Shown here piece by piece: positions 43,820 to 53,713 of a stretch of 64,000 bases of DNA; position 1 is the first letter of the stretch, and every line of letters starts with the position of its first letter. A program made the position numbers and the translations under genes. The stretch is from Gammaproteobacteria bacterium (GTDB lineage: Bacteria > Pseudomonadota > Gammaproteobacteria > Pseudomonadales > Pseudohongiellaceae). The notes under the pieces are model-generated. The model was given only the letters and a program-made list of their open reading frames with translations. It was not told the origin of the DNA and searched no databases. Location of the stretch: NCBI GenBank assembly GCA_009844085.1, contig VYCF01000021.1, forward strand, positions 1 to 64,000, read 5' to 3'.

Positions 43820-44819
43820 TCGGCAATGTGTCGTATACGAGGCGGAAGCCCACGTTGCTTGTGCCGAGGCCGGGGTCGCTGCCCTGACGGGCGGCGGGGC
43901 GGTAGCGCATGCAATAGTTGGGGGCGCAAAGGAAGCTTCCGCCTTTCATTACGCGACTTGGCAGTCCCGGGTTGAGTGGGTCGTAGGCGTCGTTTTCGCT
44001 CGGGCCGGTGGGGTTGTGGCTGTCGCGGGGGTCGTGGCCGGGGCGGTAGAAGTCGGCAGTGACTTCCCAGGCGTTGCCGACCATGTCGTACAGGCCGAAA
44101 GCGTTGGGTGCGAAGCAGCCGGCGGGGGCGATTCCCTGGAATCCGTCCTCGGCGGCGTTTTGCACGGGAAATTCCCCCTGCCAGGTGTTTGCCGCCCCGG
44201 GCGCAGGCTGGGCGATCCCCGCGCGCTCGCCGGCGCCGGCGGCGTATTCCCATTCGGCTTCGGTGGGCAGACGGCCCCCTTTCCACTGCGCGTAGGCGAG
44301 CATGTCGTCCCAGCCGAGATGGACTACGGGATGTTCGGGCCGCGCGTCGGGTCCATCGGGTCCGTGAGGCTTTTTCCAGTTGGCGCCAGGCAGATAAGCC
44401 CACCAGTTGTTGAAATTGCGCGTCGGCGCTTCAGGCGGTGTGAAAACCGCCGAGCCGGGCAACAGCAACTCAGGCGGAATCTGCTCGACGGGAACGCCGA
44501 AAAGCGCCGGGTCGATCGGTTGTTCGGCAATGGTGACGTGTCCGGTGGCCGCGACGAACTCGGCATACTGGCGATTCGTGACCTCGTGGGGATCGATCCA
44601 GAAGCCGTCGACCGTTGTCGCGCGCACCGGCCCCTCTTCGGCGTACACGCGATCGTCGCCCATGAGAAAAGTCCCGCCCGCAATTCTCACCGGCGCATCC
44701 GGTGGGGCGGGACAGGTATCGGCCGCCGCGGCCGTTACATTCGTACCGGCGCCACCGGCAATCAATACTGCGCTTGTCGCGCAGTTGAGTAAAAACAGGT
44801 GGTGCTTGTTCATACGCAT
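43809..44819 (-). CDS. Exported formylglycine-generating enzyme (SUMF1/FGE type)
   Basis: A 336-aa protein with a signal peptide up to about residue 33. Family core: GGTFLMGDD, VDGFWIDPHEVTNRQYAEFV, GGRLPTEAEWEYAA, and the C-terminal copper/active-site cysteines 298 and 303 in KGGSFLCAPNYCMRYRPAAR, matching the two catalytic Cys of true FGE. It converts the Cys of C-x-P-S-R to formylglycine in sulfatases. It lies between sulfatase 1 and sulfatase 2. Its export is notable, because FGE is usually cytoplasmic in bacteria. Confidence 0.88.
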   Translation of the reverse strand: MRMNKHHLFLLNCATSAVLIAGGAGTNVTAAAADTCPAPPDAPVRIAGGTFLMGDDRVYAEEGPVRATTVDGFWIDPHEVTNRQYAEFVAATGHVTIAEQPIDPALFGVPVEQIPPELLLPGSAVFTPPEAPTRNFNNWWAYLPGANWKKPHGPDGPDARPEHPVVHLGWDDMLAYAQWKGGRLPTEAEWEYAAGAGERAGIAQPAPGAANTWQGEFPVQNAAEDGFQGIAPAGCFAPNAFGLYDMVGNAWEVTADFYRPGHDPRDSHNPTGPSENDAYDPLNPGLPSRVMKGGSFLCAPNYCMRYRPAARQGSDPGLGTSNVGFRLVYDTLPNAN

Positions 44820-44834
44820 TCGCTCAATATCCAG

Positions 44835-46205
44835 TTAGTCAAACTGCGGGCCGAGCGGCGTGCCTTCGGGCGCACCGAGCGTTTCGGGGGAAGTCGCCAT
44901 CGGGTCGGTCACCGCTTCCATTTCCCTGGCCAGCCCCATCAGCCGCTCGAACACTTCGGGGTGGCGATTACCGACGTCATAGCTTTCGGTCGGATCGGTC
45001 GTGAGATCGAACAGTTTCGGCCCGGCGAAGCGGCGAAAGGCGATGGGACCGTTGCGGTAATAGGTCTTGAGCACGAGCTTGTAGCGGCCGTCGCGGACCG
45101 CGGCGAGATCGTTGGAGTCGAAGAAATAAAGCACGTCATGGGGACTTTCCGCGCCGCGGGTCCACATGTCCGAGATGTCCCTGCCGTCGATCGCACGGTC
45201 CGCGGGAACCTCTCCGCCCGCGAGCCGGGCGAAAGTCGGCAGCAAGTCGATCGCCATCGCCATCTCGTCGTTGACGAGACCCGCGGGAATCTGCGCGGGC
45301 CAGCGCGCCAGAAAGGGCACACGATAGCCGCCTTCGTAGGTTTCGCCCTTGCGGGCGCGCAGCGGTCCTTCGCTGCCCTGGAACCAGGGGCCGTTGTCGC
45401 TCGTGAAAAGGATGAGCGTGTTGTCGGCGATCCCCTGCTCGTCGAGCGTATCGAGGATTTGGCCGACCGACTCGTCGATCGTCACCACGGTATCGCCGTA
45501 ATCGCCGGCCCGGCTGCGCCCGATATTGCGCTTGGCCGGAATGGCGGGATAGTGCGGATGGCTGTGGGCGTAATAGAGGAAGAAGGGCTGCCCGGCGTTT
45601 TCGCTGATGAAACGCACGGCTTCGGCGGTGAATTTGTCGGTCAGTCTCGATTGGTCGATGTCCTCCTCGACCATCTCGGTGCCGCGATAGAGGTCGAAGG
45701 GCGCCATGTCGTTCGAATAGGCGACGCCGAGAAAACTGTCGAAGCCCTGGCTGGTGGGCCAGAATTCCAGCAAATGGCCCAGATGCCATTTACCGATCAT
45801 GCCGGTGGCGTAGCCGGTATCCCTGAGCATTTCCGCAATGGTGATTTCTTCAGGCGGCATGCCCCATGTCGAATGTGGCCGCGTGACGAATTGCGTGCCC
45901 GAGCGCGGCGCATAGCGGCCGGTCAACAGGCCGGCGCGGCTTGGCGTACACACGTTGGACGCGGCGTACCAGTTGGTCATGATTACGCCTTCCTCGCCGA
46001 GCCGGTCGATATTGGGCGTATCGATCGCCGTGGCGCCGAAAGCCGACAAGTCGCCGTAACCGAGGTCGTCAACGAAGACGACAATGATGTTCGGGCGCGG
46101 CGGGTCGGCGTCCTGGGCGAATGCGGCAAGCGGCAGGCAAAGCGCAAGCACGACAAGCGTGGCGATTGAGCTGCGAAACGGACGGTGCTGCGGATTGTTC
46201 TTCAT
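44835..46205 (-). CDS. Exported Cys-type sulfatase 2 (arylsulfatase-like)
   Basis: A 456-aa sulfatase from ATG 46205, which overlaps the stop of sulfatase 3 (ATGA); longer in-frame starts would lie inside that gene. The signal peptide ends AAFAQ. NIIVVFVDDLGYGDLS and the CTPSR motif at Cys86 are present, with DNGPWFQGSEGPLRARKG in the C-terminal part typical of arylsulfatase A-like enzymes. It is 16 nt from the FGE gene. Confidence 0.9.
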   Translation of the reverse strand: MKNNPQHRPFRSSIATLVVLALCLPLAAFAQDADPPRPNIIVVFVDDLGYGDLSAFGATAIDTPNIDRLGEEGVIMTNWYAASNVCTPSRAGLLTGRYAPRSGTQFVTRPHSTWGMPPEEITIAEMLRDTGYATGMIGKWHLGHLLEFWPTSQGFDSFLGVAYSNDMAPFDLYRGTEMVEEDIDQSRLTDKFTAEAVRFISENAGQPFFLYYAHSHPHYPAIPAKRNIGRSRAGDYGDTVVTIDESVGQILDTLDEQGIADNTLILFTSDNGPWFQGSEGPLRARKGETYEGGYRVPFLARWPAQIPAGLVNDEMAMAIDLLPTFARLAGGEVPADRAIDGRDISDMWTRGAESPHDVLYFFDSNDLAAVRDGRYKLVLKTYYRNGPIAFRRFAGPKLFDLTTDPTESYDVGNRHPEVFERLMGLAREMEAVTDPMATSPETLGAPEGTPLGPQFD

Positions 46206-47896
46206 CCTTCGACTCTTTTGATCTGACTCTCGGTGAAGCCGTAGCGGACGGCCTTCGCTTCGAGCGTCTGGCCCGGCCGGAGTTCCACCGGACCCGTATA
46301 AAGTTGCCACGGACCGTCTGCTATGCGGTATCCAATCGATGCGCCCGGTGTTGCAGAGTACAAAGCGACGCGGCCATCGGCAAGCTCGGCTTCGGGGGCG
46401 GCGGTTTCGGGGCGCTCCAGGCCCGGCCACATGCGCTCGACCATCGCAAGTTCGCCGTCGGCCGACCAATCGGGCGTTCGCGCATCGAAACGGGCCATCG
46501 CCGAGCGCATCCGGTCGAGTTGCACCGCATGGTCCGAGTCGCCGGCGAGATTGTCGAGTTCGTACGGGTCCGCCCGGAGATCGTACAGTTCTTCTTCCGG
46601 CCGGCTCCCGGCGAAATATTGCGCGATGTGCGGCGGCAGTTCCCCCGCTGCCTCCAGCCGCCAGAGTTCCTGCATCGAGCGGAGCATGTCCCGATATGCG
46701 AGATGGCGGAAGAATGGCTGATCGTTCCGGTAGTTGCGAATGTACTTCCAGCGCTGGTCCCGCACCGCGCGCATGTAATCCGGGACTTCGTCGTGCCGGT
46801 CCATGGCGGCTTGAATATAACCTCGCTCGGGTCCTGTACGTTCGCCGAGAAAGATGCGGCCGGTCATCCATTCGGGAACCTCGACGCCGGCGAGATCGAG
46901 CACCGTCGGCGCGATATCGACGAAACTCACGAGTTCGCCGTTGCGCGTTCCCGCGCCGCGGCCGTCGGGCCAGCGCACCATTAGGGGCACATGCAGTCCG
47001 CTGTCGTAGAGCGAGCGCTTGGCGCGCGGCAGACCGTCGCCGTGATCGGCGGTGACGATGACGATGGTGTTGCCGGCCAGCCCGTCTTCCTCGAGCTCCG
47101 CAAGCAGGCGCGCCAGGATCTGCTCGGTGTGGAAAATGTTGTCGAGCATCTGGGCGTACTCGGCGCGCACCGGCGCGGTGTCGGGCAGGAAAGGCGGCAA
47201 TTCAAGTATGGCGGGATCGTGTCCAGCCTCAATTCCAGTCTCGCGCCCGGCGCGTTCCCGCCGCAAATTCTCCAGCGTTGCGGGCGTGATCGGATGACTG
47301 TCGGGATCGAGGTCGAGCGGGAAATTCCGGCTTTCGTGCGTTTGCACGAGATTGACCATGGCAAAGAAGGGCCGGTCGTCTCCCCGCCCGCGCCAGGGAT
47401 GCCCGGCGTTCGTCTCGTCCCAGATCGTGAACGGACCGCCCGTAATGCTCAGATCGAGCTGGTAGTCGGTCTTTCCGTTATTGCTCGTGTAGTAACCTGC
47501 CGAGCGCAGCAATTCGGGATAGGCCTTCATCTGGGGAGGCGGCACCGCGGTGTAGGGAACCCTTGAGCCGTCGGGAAGCGTCACGCCCTGTTGCGCGCGC
47601 ATCTGCTGGGCGCCGATCGATTGCTGGTGTACGCCCATGAGCAGCGCCGCCCGGCTCGGGCTGCATACTCCAGCCGTAGTAAAGACTTGTTCATAAAGTA
47701 CTGATTGCGCGGCAAAATCGTCGAGAACAGGTGTGCGCGCCTGGGCATCTCCGTAGGCGCCGATATGCGGGCTCATGTCCTCGAAAACGACAAGCAGGAA
47801 ATTGGGCCGGTCCTCGCTCTCAGCGCCCATTCCCGCTTTGACTACGATCACGAGCGCCAGCGAAAGCGCGCAGAATTTCCAGAATTTCTTCAGCAT
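46202..47896 (-). CDS. Exported Cys-type sulfatase 3 (heparan-sulfatase-like)
   Basis: A 564-aa sulfatase. The signal peptide ends near GMGAE; CSPSR starts at Cys78. [18 protein letters not shown] and [20 protein letters not shown] carry metal ligands; this pattern is seen in N-sulfoglucosamine sulfohydrolase-like enzymes. A C-terminal beta-rich extension (about 500-564) looks like a chitobiase/FN3-type C-terminal domain. First gene of the sulfatase/FGE operon. Confidence 0.9.
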   Translation of the reverse strand: MLKKFWKFCALSLALVIVVKAGMGAESEDRPNFLLVVFEDMSPHIGAYGDAQARTPVLDDFAAQSVLYEQVFTTAGVCSPSRAALLMGVHQQSIGAQQMRAQQGVTLPDGSRVPYTAVPPPQMKAYPELLRSAGYYTSNNGKTDYQLDLSITGGPFTIWDETNAGHPWRGRGDDRPFFAMVNLVQTHESRNFPLDLDPDSHPITPATLENLRRERAGRETGIEAGHDPAILELPPFLPDTAPVRAEYAQMLDNIFHTEQILARLLAELEEDGLAGNTIVIVTADHGDGLPRAKRSLYDSGLHVPLMVRWPDGRGAGTRNGELVSFVDIAPTVLDLAGVEVPEWMTGRIFLGERTGPERGYIQAAMDRHDEVPDYMRAVRDQRWKYIRNYRNDQPFFRHLAYRDMLRSMQELWRLEAAGELPPHIAQYFAGSRPEEELYDLRADPYELDNLAGDSDHAVQLDRMRSAMARFDARTPDWSADGELAMVERMWPGLERPETAAPEAELADGRVALYSATPGASIGYRIADGPWQLYTGPVELRPGQTLEAKAVRYGFTESQIKRVEG

Positions 47897-48046
47897 CGGC
47901 TCTCCGGTCTCGACGTGCCAGCTTCCGGTCCGGCGAGTTTATTCCATATTCCGCCCGCCTTGCCAAAAAACAATTCGCAGGCATGTATTTGCATTGCGAT
48001 TCTGGTAGTTTCGCGTGACATTGAGCAGATACCAGGGACTTCCCGA

Positions 48047-49294
48047 ATGAGCAAGCCGGCGGGCGGATTCGAACCCAAACCCATGAAAATCAGCGTACTC
48101 ACGGCCGCGTTGCAGGAACTGACGCCGCGCGAGTTGCGCGATGCGGATCCGGACCTGGCGGTCGAGGAATGGCTGGCGTTCTCACGCGATATCGGTTCGC
48201 CCTACATCCAGTTGTCGGCGGCCCTGCATCCGAGCGTCAGTGACGTGCCGGCCGAGGCGATGCTCGACCCGGTCGCGAATACGCTCGACCTGCGCGAGCC
48301 TTTCAATGAAAAGCGCGCCGAACGCGTCAAGGCCGCGATGAAGGATACGGGCGTGGGGCTTTCGGACCTCGCCTATTTCGACAACATGCTCGTTGCCGAC
48401 AACGAGTCCCGCCGCGCCAAGCGCGAATTCATGCTGCGCGTTTTCGACGCGGCGGTCTTGCTCGAGACGGACGCGGTGTGCGGCTTCGTCGGGCGCAACT
48501 ACGATCTCGAGATGGATCCCAATCTTGAGATGTTCGAGCGGGAATTCGTACCGCTGCTGAAAGAGGCGAAAGCGCGGGGGCTCACGTTTCGCGTCGAGCA
48601 GTGCCCCATGCCCGGCTGGACGCCGCTCGATCGCTGGCACAACAACATCGCCTATGCCCCGGGGCCCTGGATCGCCTTGCATCGCATCTGCGAAAAGCAC
48701 GGCGTCGGCGACCAGTTCCGGGTTCACTACGATCCCTCGCACTCGGTCCTGATGGGCCAGGACACGCGCTCGATGTTCCAGTATCTCAAGGACGAAGGCT
48801 ATGCCTTCCTGATTGATGGTTTCCACGTCAAGGGGCAGGTTGTCGATTCAGTCGGAATCTCGGCCTGGGGCTACGGCGGCCAGACCATGGAGCGCGGCGA
48901 CTGGGACGGCGATGCGCCGTCCGGCAATCCAGCCGACCAGGTCAATGCCTGGAAAAAGCAGGTCGCGATCTGCGAGCACGAGTTGCCGGGCACGGCGAGG
49001 CACGACCCCCTGGCCTATCTGCAAAACCGGACCGTCGACTGGCTCGACCACCAGCTCGCGGCGCGGGAACTGCTCGACATCGACCCGGCCGAGATTTACC
49101 TCGTCGTCGAGCACGAATATCCGCCGGCGCGGATCCAGGACAAGGAAAAGCTGGCGCCGATCCTCGCCGGCTCGGTGGCTTTCACCAGGGCCATCGACGA
49201 AGCCGCGGCAGCGATGTACGCATTGCAGCACGAAGTCATGGCCGCCCAGGGGATTCCCGTGCAAGGCGTCGGCCGGGAGGCCTATCGTTCATGA
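48047..49294 (+). CDS. Sugar phosphate isomerase/epimerase-like TIM-barrel protein
   Basis: A 415-aa protein from ATG 48047 (AGGGA 9 nt upstream). AP-endonuclease-2-type TIM barrel: [19 protein letters not shown] begins it; [23 protein letters not shown] and [12 protein letters not shown] hold metal-ligand Glu, Asp and His. It is the first of three overlapping genes (isomerase, dehydrogenase, ThuA) that suggest oxidation and isomerisation of an unusual sugar or inositol released by the adjacent sulfatases. Confidence 0.85.
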   Translation: MSKPAGGFEPKPMKISVLTAALQELTPRELRDADPDLAVEEWLAFSRDIGSPYIQLSAALHPSVSDVPAEAMLDPVANTLDLREPFNEKRAERVKAAMKDTGVGLSDLAYFDNMLVADNESRRAKREFMLRVFDAAVLLETDAVCGFVGRNYDLEMDPNLEMFEREFVPLLKEAKARGLTFRVEQCPMPGWTPLDRWHNNIAYAPGPWIALHRICEKHGVGDQFRVHYDPSHSVLMGQDTRSMFQYLKDEGYAFLIDGFHVKGQVVDSVGISAWGYGGQTMERGDWDGDAPSGNPADQVNAWKKQVAICEHELPGTARHDPLAYLQNRTVDWLDHQLAARELLDIDPAEIYLVVEHEYPPARIQDKEKLAPILAGSVAFTRAIDEAAAAMYALQHEVMAAQGIPVQGVGREAYRS

Positions 49295-50418
49295 GGAAGC
49301 TCAGGGCGGGTATCGTCGGCGGCGGGCAGGGCGCTTTCATCGGCGCCGTTCATCGAATCGCCGCCGAACTCGACAACGAGGCACGGGTAGTTGCCGGCGC
49401 CATGTCTTCCGATCCGGAGAAAGCGAAAGCGAGCGCCGAGGCCTGGCATCTCGACCGGTCCTACGATTCCTACGAGACTATGGCCGCCGAGGAAGCGAAG
49501 ATGGAAGACGGCATCGACTTCGTCATCGTCGCAACGCCGAACAATCTCCACCTTCCGGTCGCGCGGGCGTTCCTCGAAGCCGGCATTCACGTCGTTTGCG
49601 ACAAGCCGCTGGCGTCGAGCCTCGCCGATGCGCTGGAGTTGGGAGAGATCGTGGCAGAGAGCGGCAGGCTGTTTGCCCTGACGCATACCTATAGCGGCTA
49701 CCCGATGGTCCGCGAGGCCCGGGACTTCGTCGCGAGCGGCCGGCTGGGCGATTTGCGCAAGGTCCAGGTCGAGTACAACCAGGACTGGCTCATGGAACCG
49801 CTGGAACGCCAGGGCAACAAGCAAGCCGAATGGCGCACCGATCCCGCGCGTTCCGGCATCAGTTGCTGCGTTGGCGACATCGGCACCCACGCCAAGCATC
49901 TCGTCGAATTCGTGACGGGCCGGAAGGTGCAGGCGGTATGCGCGGAACTGACGAGTTTTGTCGAAGGCCGGCGGCTCGACGACGACGCCAGCATGCTGTT
50001 GCGCTTAGAAGGCGGCGCCAGGGGCACGCTCGTTTGCTCGCAGATCGCCTGCGGCGAAGAGAACGGGCTCAACATTCGCCTTTACGGCAGCAAGGCGGGA
50101 ATCGAGTGGCATCAGATGGAGCCGAACACCTTGCAGGTGAAGCCGGCCGGCAAAGGCTGGGAGCGGTTCCGGACCGGCGCCGGATACCTTGGCGAAGCGG
50201 CCGCGCGGGCGACAAGGACGCCGGCGGGCCATCCCGAGGGTTACCTCGAAGCGTTTGCGAACATCTACCGCGATTTCATGGCCGATGTGCGGCGCGTCGC
50301 CGCGGGCGAGGCGGCGCTATGCGATTATCCCGGAATCGAGGGCGGCATCCGCGGCATGCGCTTCGTGCAGGCGGCCGTCGAGAGTTCCGAAAGAGGAGCG
50401 AGTTGGGTGGAAATATGA
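49291..50418 (+). CDS. Gfo/Idh/MocA-family oxidoreductase
   Basis: A 375-aa NAD(P)-dependent sugar or inositol dehydrogenase. The N-terminal [17 protein letters not shown] is the Rossmann loop; [15 protein letters not shown] carries the conserved EKP-like catalytic Lys; [16 protein letters not shown] holds the catalytic Asp/His. ATGA overlap with the isomerase and again with the ThuA frame. It likely oxidises the sugar handled by the neighbouring isomerase. Confidence 0.88.
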   Translation: MRKLRAGIVGGGQGAFIGAVHRIAAELDNEARVVAGAMSSDPEKAKASAEAWHLDRSYDSYETMAAEEAKMEDGIDFVIVATPNNLHLPVARAFLEAGIHVVCDKPLASSLADALELGEIVAESGRLFALTHTYSGYPMVREARDFVASGRLGDLRKVQVEYNQDWLMEPLERQGNKQAEWRTDPARSGISCCVGDIGTHAKHLVEFVTGRKVQAVCAELTSFVEGRRLDDDASMLLRLEGGARGTLVCSQIACGEENGLNIRLYGSKAGIEWHQMEPNTLQVKPAGKGWERFRTGAGYLGEAAARATRTPAGHPEGYLEAFANIYRDFMADVRRVAAGEAALCDYPGIEGGIRGMRFVQAAVESSERGASWVEI

Positions 50419-50438
50419 GTGGGTTGAGGGAGGTCGAA

Positions 50439-51206
50439 ATGATGTTTCGGACAGCTTTCCTGATTGTGTGTCTTGTTTTCGCCTTACCGGCATCCGGCGC
50501 GGAAGATCCTGGCCGGGTGCTCTTCACTTATGGCGGCTGGGAAGGTCACGAACCCGAATCCTATCGCGACTTGCTGGTGCCCTGGTTACAGGGTGAAGGA
50601 TTCGAAGTGATCGTCGCGGATTCGCTCGAACCCTACGCCGACGCCGAACTGATGCAGAGCATCGACCTCGTCGTGCAGATCTGGACAATGGGCACGATCA
50701 CCGGGGACCAGCTCAACGGTCTGCTTACGGCGGTCGAGAACGGCATGGGTATCGCCGGATGGCACGGCGGCCTCGGCGATTCGTTCCGGCTGGCGCAACG
50801 TTACGAGTACATGATCGGCGGCCAATGGGTCGAACATCCCGGCAACGACGGCATTCCCTACCGGGTCAACATCACCGATCACGAAGACCCGATCACGCGA
50901 GGCCTGGCCGATTTCGACGTCGTGTCTGAGCAGTACTACATGCACGTCGATCCGAACAACAAGGTGCTCGCGACGACGACCTTTAACGGCGACCATGACT
51001 ATTGGGTCAGGGACGCGGTCATACCCGTCGTCTGGAAAAGGAAATTCGGCGAGGGCCGCGTCTTCTATACCTCGCTGGGCCACAAACCCCACGTATACGA
51101 GATTCCCGAAGCCCTGACGATCCTGCAGCGCGGCATTTTGTGGGCCAGCCGCAGCAAGTACGAAGAAACGCCGAATCTCATCTCGCCGCTGTATCCATCA
51201 CGCTAG
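50439..51206 (+). CDS. Exported ThuA-domain protein
   Basis: A 255-aa protein. ATG 50439 is favoured because GAGGGAGG lies 5 nt upstream and a signal peptide (FLIVCLVFALPASGAE) follows; an ATG at 50415 overlapping the previous stop is also possible. The domain has VVQIWTMGTITGDQLNGLL, GIAGWHGGLGDSF and GRVFYTSLGHKPHVY, typical of ThuA, which in rhizobia takes part in disaccharide oxidation. Here it is probably periplasmic and acts with the GMC oxidoreductase. Confidence 0.86.
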   Translation: MMFRTAFLIVCLVFALPASGAEDPGRVLFTYGGWEGHEPESYRDLLVPWLQGEGFEVIVADSLEPYADAELMQSIDLVVQIWTMGTITGDQLNGLLTAVENGMGIAGWHGGLGDSFRLAQRYEYMIGGQWVEHPGNDGIPYRVNITDHEDPITRGLADFDVVSEQYYMHVDPNNKVLATTTFNGDHDYWVRDAVIPVVWKRKFGEGRVFYTSLGHKPHVYEIPEALTILQRGILWASRSKYEETPNLISPLYPSR

Positions 51207-51239
51207 CAGCAAACTGACGGGAAGAGAGAAGCGCCCGCC

Positions 51240-51845
51240 TCAGGCGTGGTCGGCCCAGATCTTCTCGCCGGGCGCGTGGGAGGCACAGGGATCGTATCGG
51301 CCGGGAGTCTCTACATAGCGCATGGCTTGCATGTAGCCGATTTCAGATGTGAAGTAGCCGAGTAGCGTCAATTCCTTCATCATGCGGAAAAAGTGTGCCG
51401 GCTCCTCTGGTGATTTGTCCCGCATGTACTCGTGTTGTTCGGCATCCAGCGCCTCCAGCAATGCCTGCCTGTCCGCGGCGGTTGCCGCGGCAAAGCCGGC
51501 GCCCGAGGATTCACGGCTTGCCGAATCGATCGCTGCCAGTCCTTCGCGAAAGATCGCCTGATCCCGTTCGTAATAAGTATCCGCGACCATCAAGGCCATG
51601 AAGGCTCCGACGCCGGCCGCTTTGGCGCCCGGAGTGTCAGTTTCGGGCAGGATCGTTTCGGCGATTTCATCGAGCAGCGCGATTTCGCTGCCGCTGAACA
51701 GGACGTTCTCAGCATCTTGCGGGGCGGCGCAGGACGCGAGTATGGCCGATTGCCCCACCAGCGCTGCGCCGCCGAACAGCGTACTCACGCGGCGAATCGC
51801 CTCGCGGCGCGTCAGCGCTTCGGGAAATCCTGAATCGGTTGTCAT
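51240..51845 (-). CDS. Gluconate 2-dehydrogenase subunit 3-like protein (Tat-type signal)
   Basis: A 201-aa protein. The N-terminal LTRREAIRRVSTLFGGAALVG resembles a Tat signal, and a Cys in ILASCAAP could be lipidated. The domain ALLDEIAETILPETDTPGAKAAG and later EEPAHFFRMMKELTLLGYFTSEIG match gluconate 2-dehydrogenase subunit 3. It is 14 nt downstream of the GMC gene and serves as its small export/maturation subunit. Confidence 0.88.
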   Translation of the reverse strand: MTTDSGFPEALTRREAIRRVSTLFGGAALVGQSAILASCAAPQDAENVLFSGSEIALLDEIAETILPETDTPGAKAAGVGAFMALMVADTYYERDQAIFREGLAAIDSASRESSGAGFAAATAADRQALLEALDAEQHEYMRDKSPEEPAHFFRMMKELTLLGYFTSEIGYMQAMRYVETPGRYDPCASHAPGEKIWADHA

Positions 51846-51859
51846 CGTCGCAGACTCCG

Positions 51860-53545
51860 TCAGAGATTGCCGCGATTGAGTTCGTTAACCGCATGATCCG
51901 CCGCCCTCGCCGTCAGGGCCATATAGGTCAGCGAGGGATTCACGCAACTGGCGGATGTCATGCAGGAACCGTCCGTCACGAAAACATTTGGCGCGTCCCA
52001 GACCTGGTTCCAGCGGTTCAGCACGGACGTTGCGGGATCGTTGCCCATGCGCGCCGTGCCCATTTCGTGGATTCCCATGCCGGGTGCGTATTCGTTATCG
52101 AAAGGAGTGACGCCGGTGGCGCCGGCGGCTTCGAACATCTCCGCCGCGTCGTTCGCCATGTCGATCCGCATTTGCGTTTCGTTTTCGCCCATCGCGCAAT
52201 CGATCTCAAGTACGGGCAGGCCCCATTTGTCGGTTCGCGTTTCGTCGATCCCGACCCTGTTTTCATGGAGCGGCAGCATTTCGCCGAAAGCGGTGGCGCC
52301 GATGCGCCATTCCCCCGGTTCGGACATGCGGTCCTTGAACTGTGCGCCGATGCCGAGTTCGGCCACGGCTCTTTGCCAGCCTAGACGGCTCGCACTGCCC
52401 TGGTAGCCGAATCCGCGCAGGTAGCCGCGCCGGTCACCGAACAGGTTTCTGAAGCGCGGAATGTAGAATCCGGTCGGCCGGCGGCCGAAGTAGTACTTGT
52501 CGTCCAGCGACGCATCCGGAATGACGCCTTCGGCGCCCACGCGAAAATGATGGTCCATCAGGTTGTGGCCAAGTTCGCCGCTACTGCTGCCGAGGCCGTC
52601 CGGCCAGACGTCGGTCGCCGAGCGCATGAGCAGCCAGGTCGAGTTCAGCGTCGATGCGCAGAGGAAAACGACCTTCGCATTGAACTCGGTCGTCTTTTCG
52701 GTGAGCGCGTCCATGACCCGCACGCCTGTTGCCTGTCGGCGGTCGCGGTTGTAGACGATTTCGGTAACGATGGTATCGGGCATCAGCGTCAGCCGGCCTG
52801 TCGCCATTGCCGCGGGCAGGGTCGAGGACTGGGTGCTGAAATAGGCGCCATACGGACAGCCGAGCCAGCAGGCGTTGCGGTACTGGCACGGCGCCCGCCC
52901 GGGCAAGGCTTGCGTCAGATTCGCCGGACGTCCGGGAATGATCCGGCGGCGGCCGTCGAACGAATCCCGCAGCCGGCCGGCGACCAGTTCCTCGCCGCAG
53001 TTGAGCGGCATCGGCGGCAGAAACTTGCCGTCAGGAAGTTGCGGCAGGTTCTCAATCGAACCCGAAATGCCGGCATGGGTTTCAACGTAGTCATACCATG
53101 GCGCAATGTCCCGGTAGCGTATCGGCCAGTCGACGGCGATGCCTTCCCGCGCGTTCGCCTCGAAGTCGAAATCGCTCCAGCGGTAGCTCTGGCGTCCCCA
53201 CAACAGGGACCGCCCGCCGACCTGGTAGCCCCGATACCAGTCGAAACGCTTGATTTCCGTGTACGGTGAGTCACGGTCCTGCGCCCACCAGTCCAGGTTC
53301 TTTTCGTTGAGCGGATAGTCGCGCCTCAGGACCGGGTAAGCCTCTTCCATCGCGACCGTCCGTCCGCCGCGATGCGGATACTCCCACGGCGCCTTGCGCG
53401 CATTGACGTAATCCCTGATGTGTTCGACATTCTTGCCGCGCTCTAGCAAGAGCACCCGCAAGCCCTTTTCGGTGAGTTCCTTCGCGGCCCAGCCACCGGA
53501 GATGCCGGAGCCGACCACAATCGCGTCGTATTCGTTTTCGGCCAC
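51860..53545 (-). CDS. GMC-family FAD oxidoreductase
   Basis: A 561-aa flavoprotein. I chose GTG 53545 because GAGGGA lies just upstream and YDAIVVGSGISGGWAAKEL (FAD-binding) starts 5 residues later. NACWLGCPYGAY and a C-terminal GIHEMGTARMG with NVFVTDGSCMTSASCVNPSLT complete the GMC pattern. It oxidises a sugar or polyol in the periplasm, exported with the Tat-type small subunit as a hitch-hiker, and passes electrons to a cytochrome. Confidence 0.88.
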   Translation of the reverse strand: MAENEYDAIVVGSGISGGWAAKELTEKGLRVLLLERGKNVEHIRDYVNARKAPWEYPHRGGRTVAMEEAYPVLRRDYPLNEKNLDWWAQDRDSPYTEIKRFDWYRGYQVGGRSLLWGRQSYRWSDFDFEANAREGIAVDWPIRYRDIAPWYDYVETHAGISGSIENLPQLPDGKFLPPMPLNCGEELVAGRLRDSFDGRRRIIPGRPANLTQALPGRAPCQYRNACWLGCPYGAYFSTQSSTLPAAMATGRLTLMPDTIVTEIVYNRDRRQATGVRVMDALTEKTTEFNAKVVFLCASTLNSTWLLMRSATDVWPDGLGSSSGELGHNLMDHHFRVGAEGVIPDASLDDKYYFGRRPTGFYIPRFRNLFGDRRGYLRGFGYQGSASRLGWQRAVAELGIGAQFKDRMSEPGEWRIGATAFGEMLPLHENRVGIDETRTDKWGLPVLEIDCAMGENETQMRIDMANDAAEMFEAAGATGVTPFDNEYAPGMGIHEMGTARMGNDPATSVLNRWNQVWDAPNVFVTDGSCMTSASCVNPSLTYMALTARAADHAVNELNRGNL

Positions 53546-53713
53546 TTCATTTCCCTCGTTGCCCGTCTGCGAGTCTAGCGCCTCACAATCGGCATGACCA
53601 CTATCGATCGACATCGCTATTGCATCGTCGCGGTCGTTGCAGGAAACTCCCCGGGAGCGAATCCGGCGCCCGTCGCTTCCGCGACGGATGATCGCCATCA
53701 AGGGAGCAAGGCA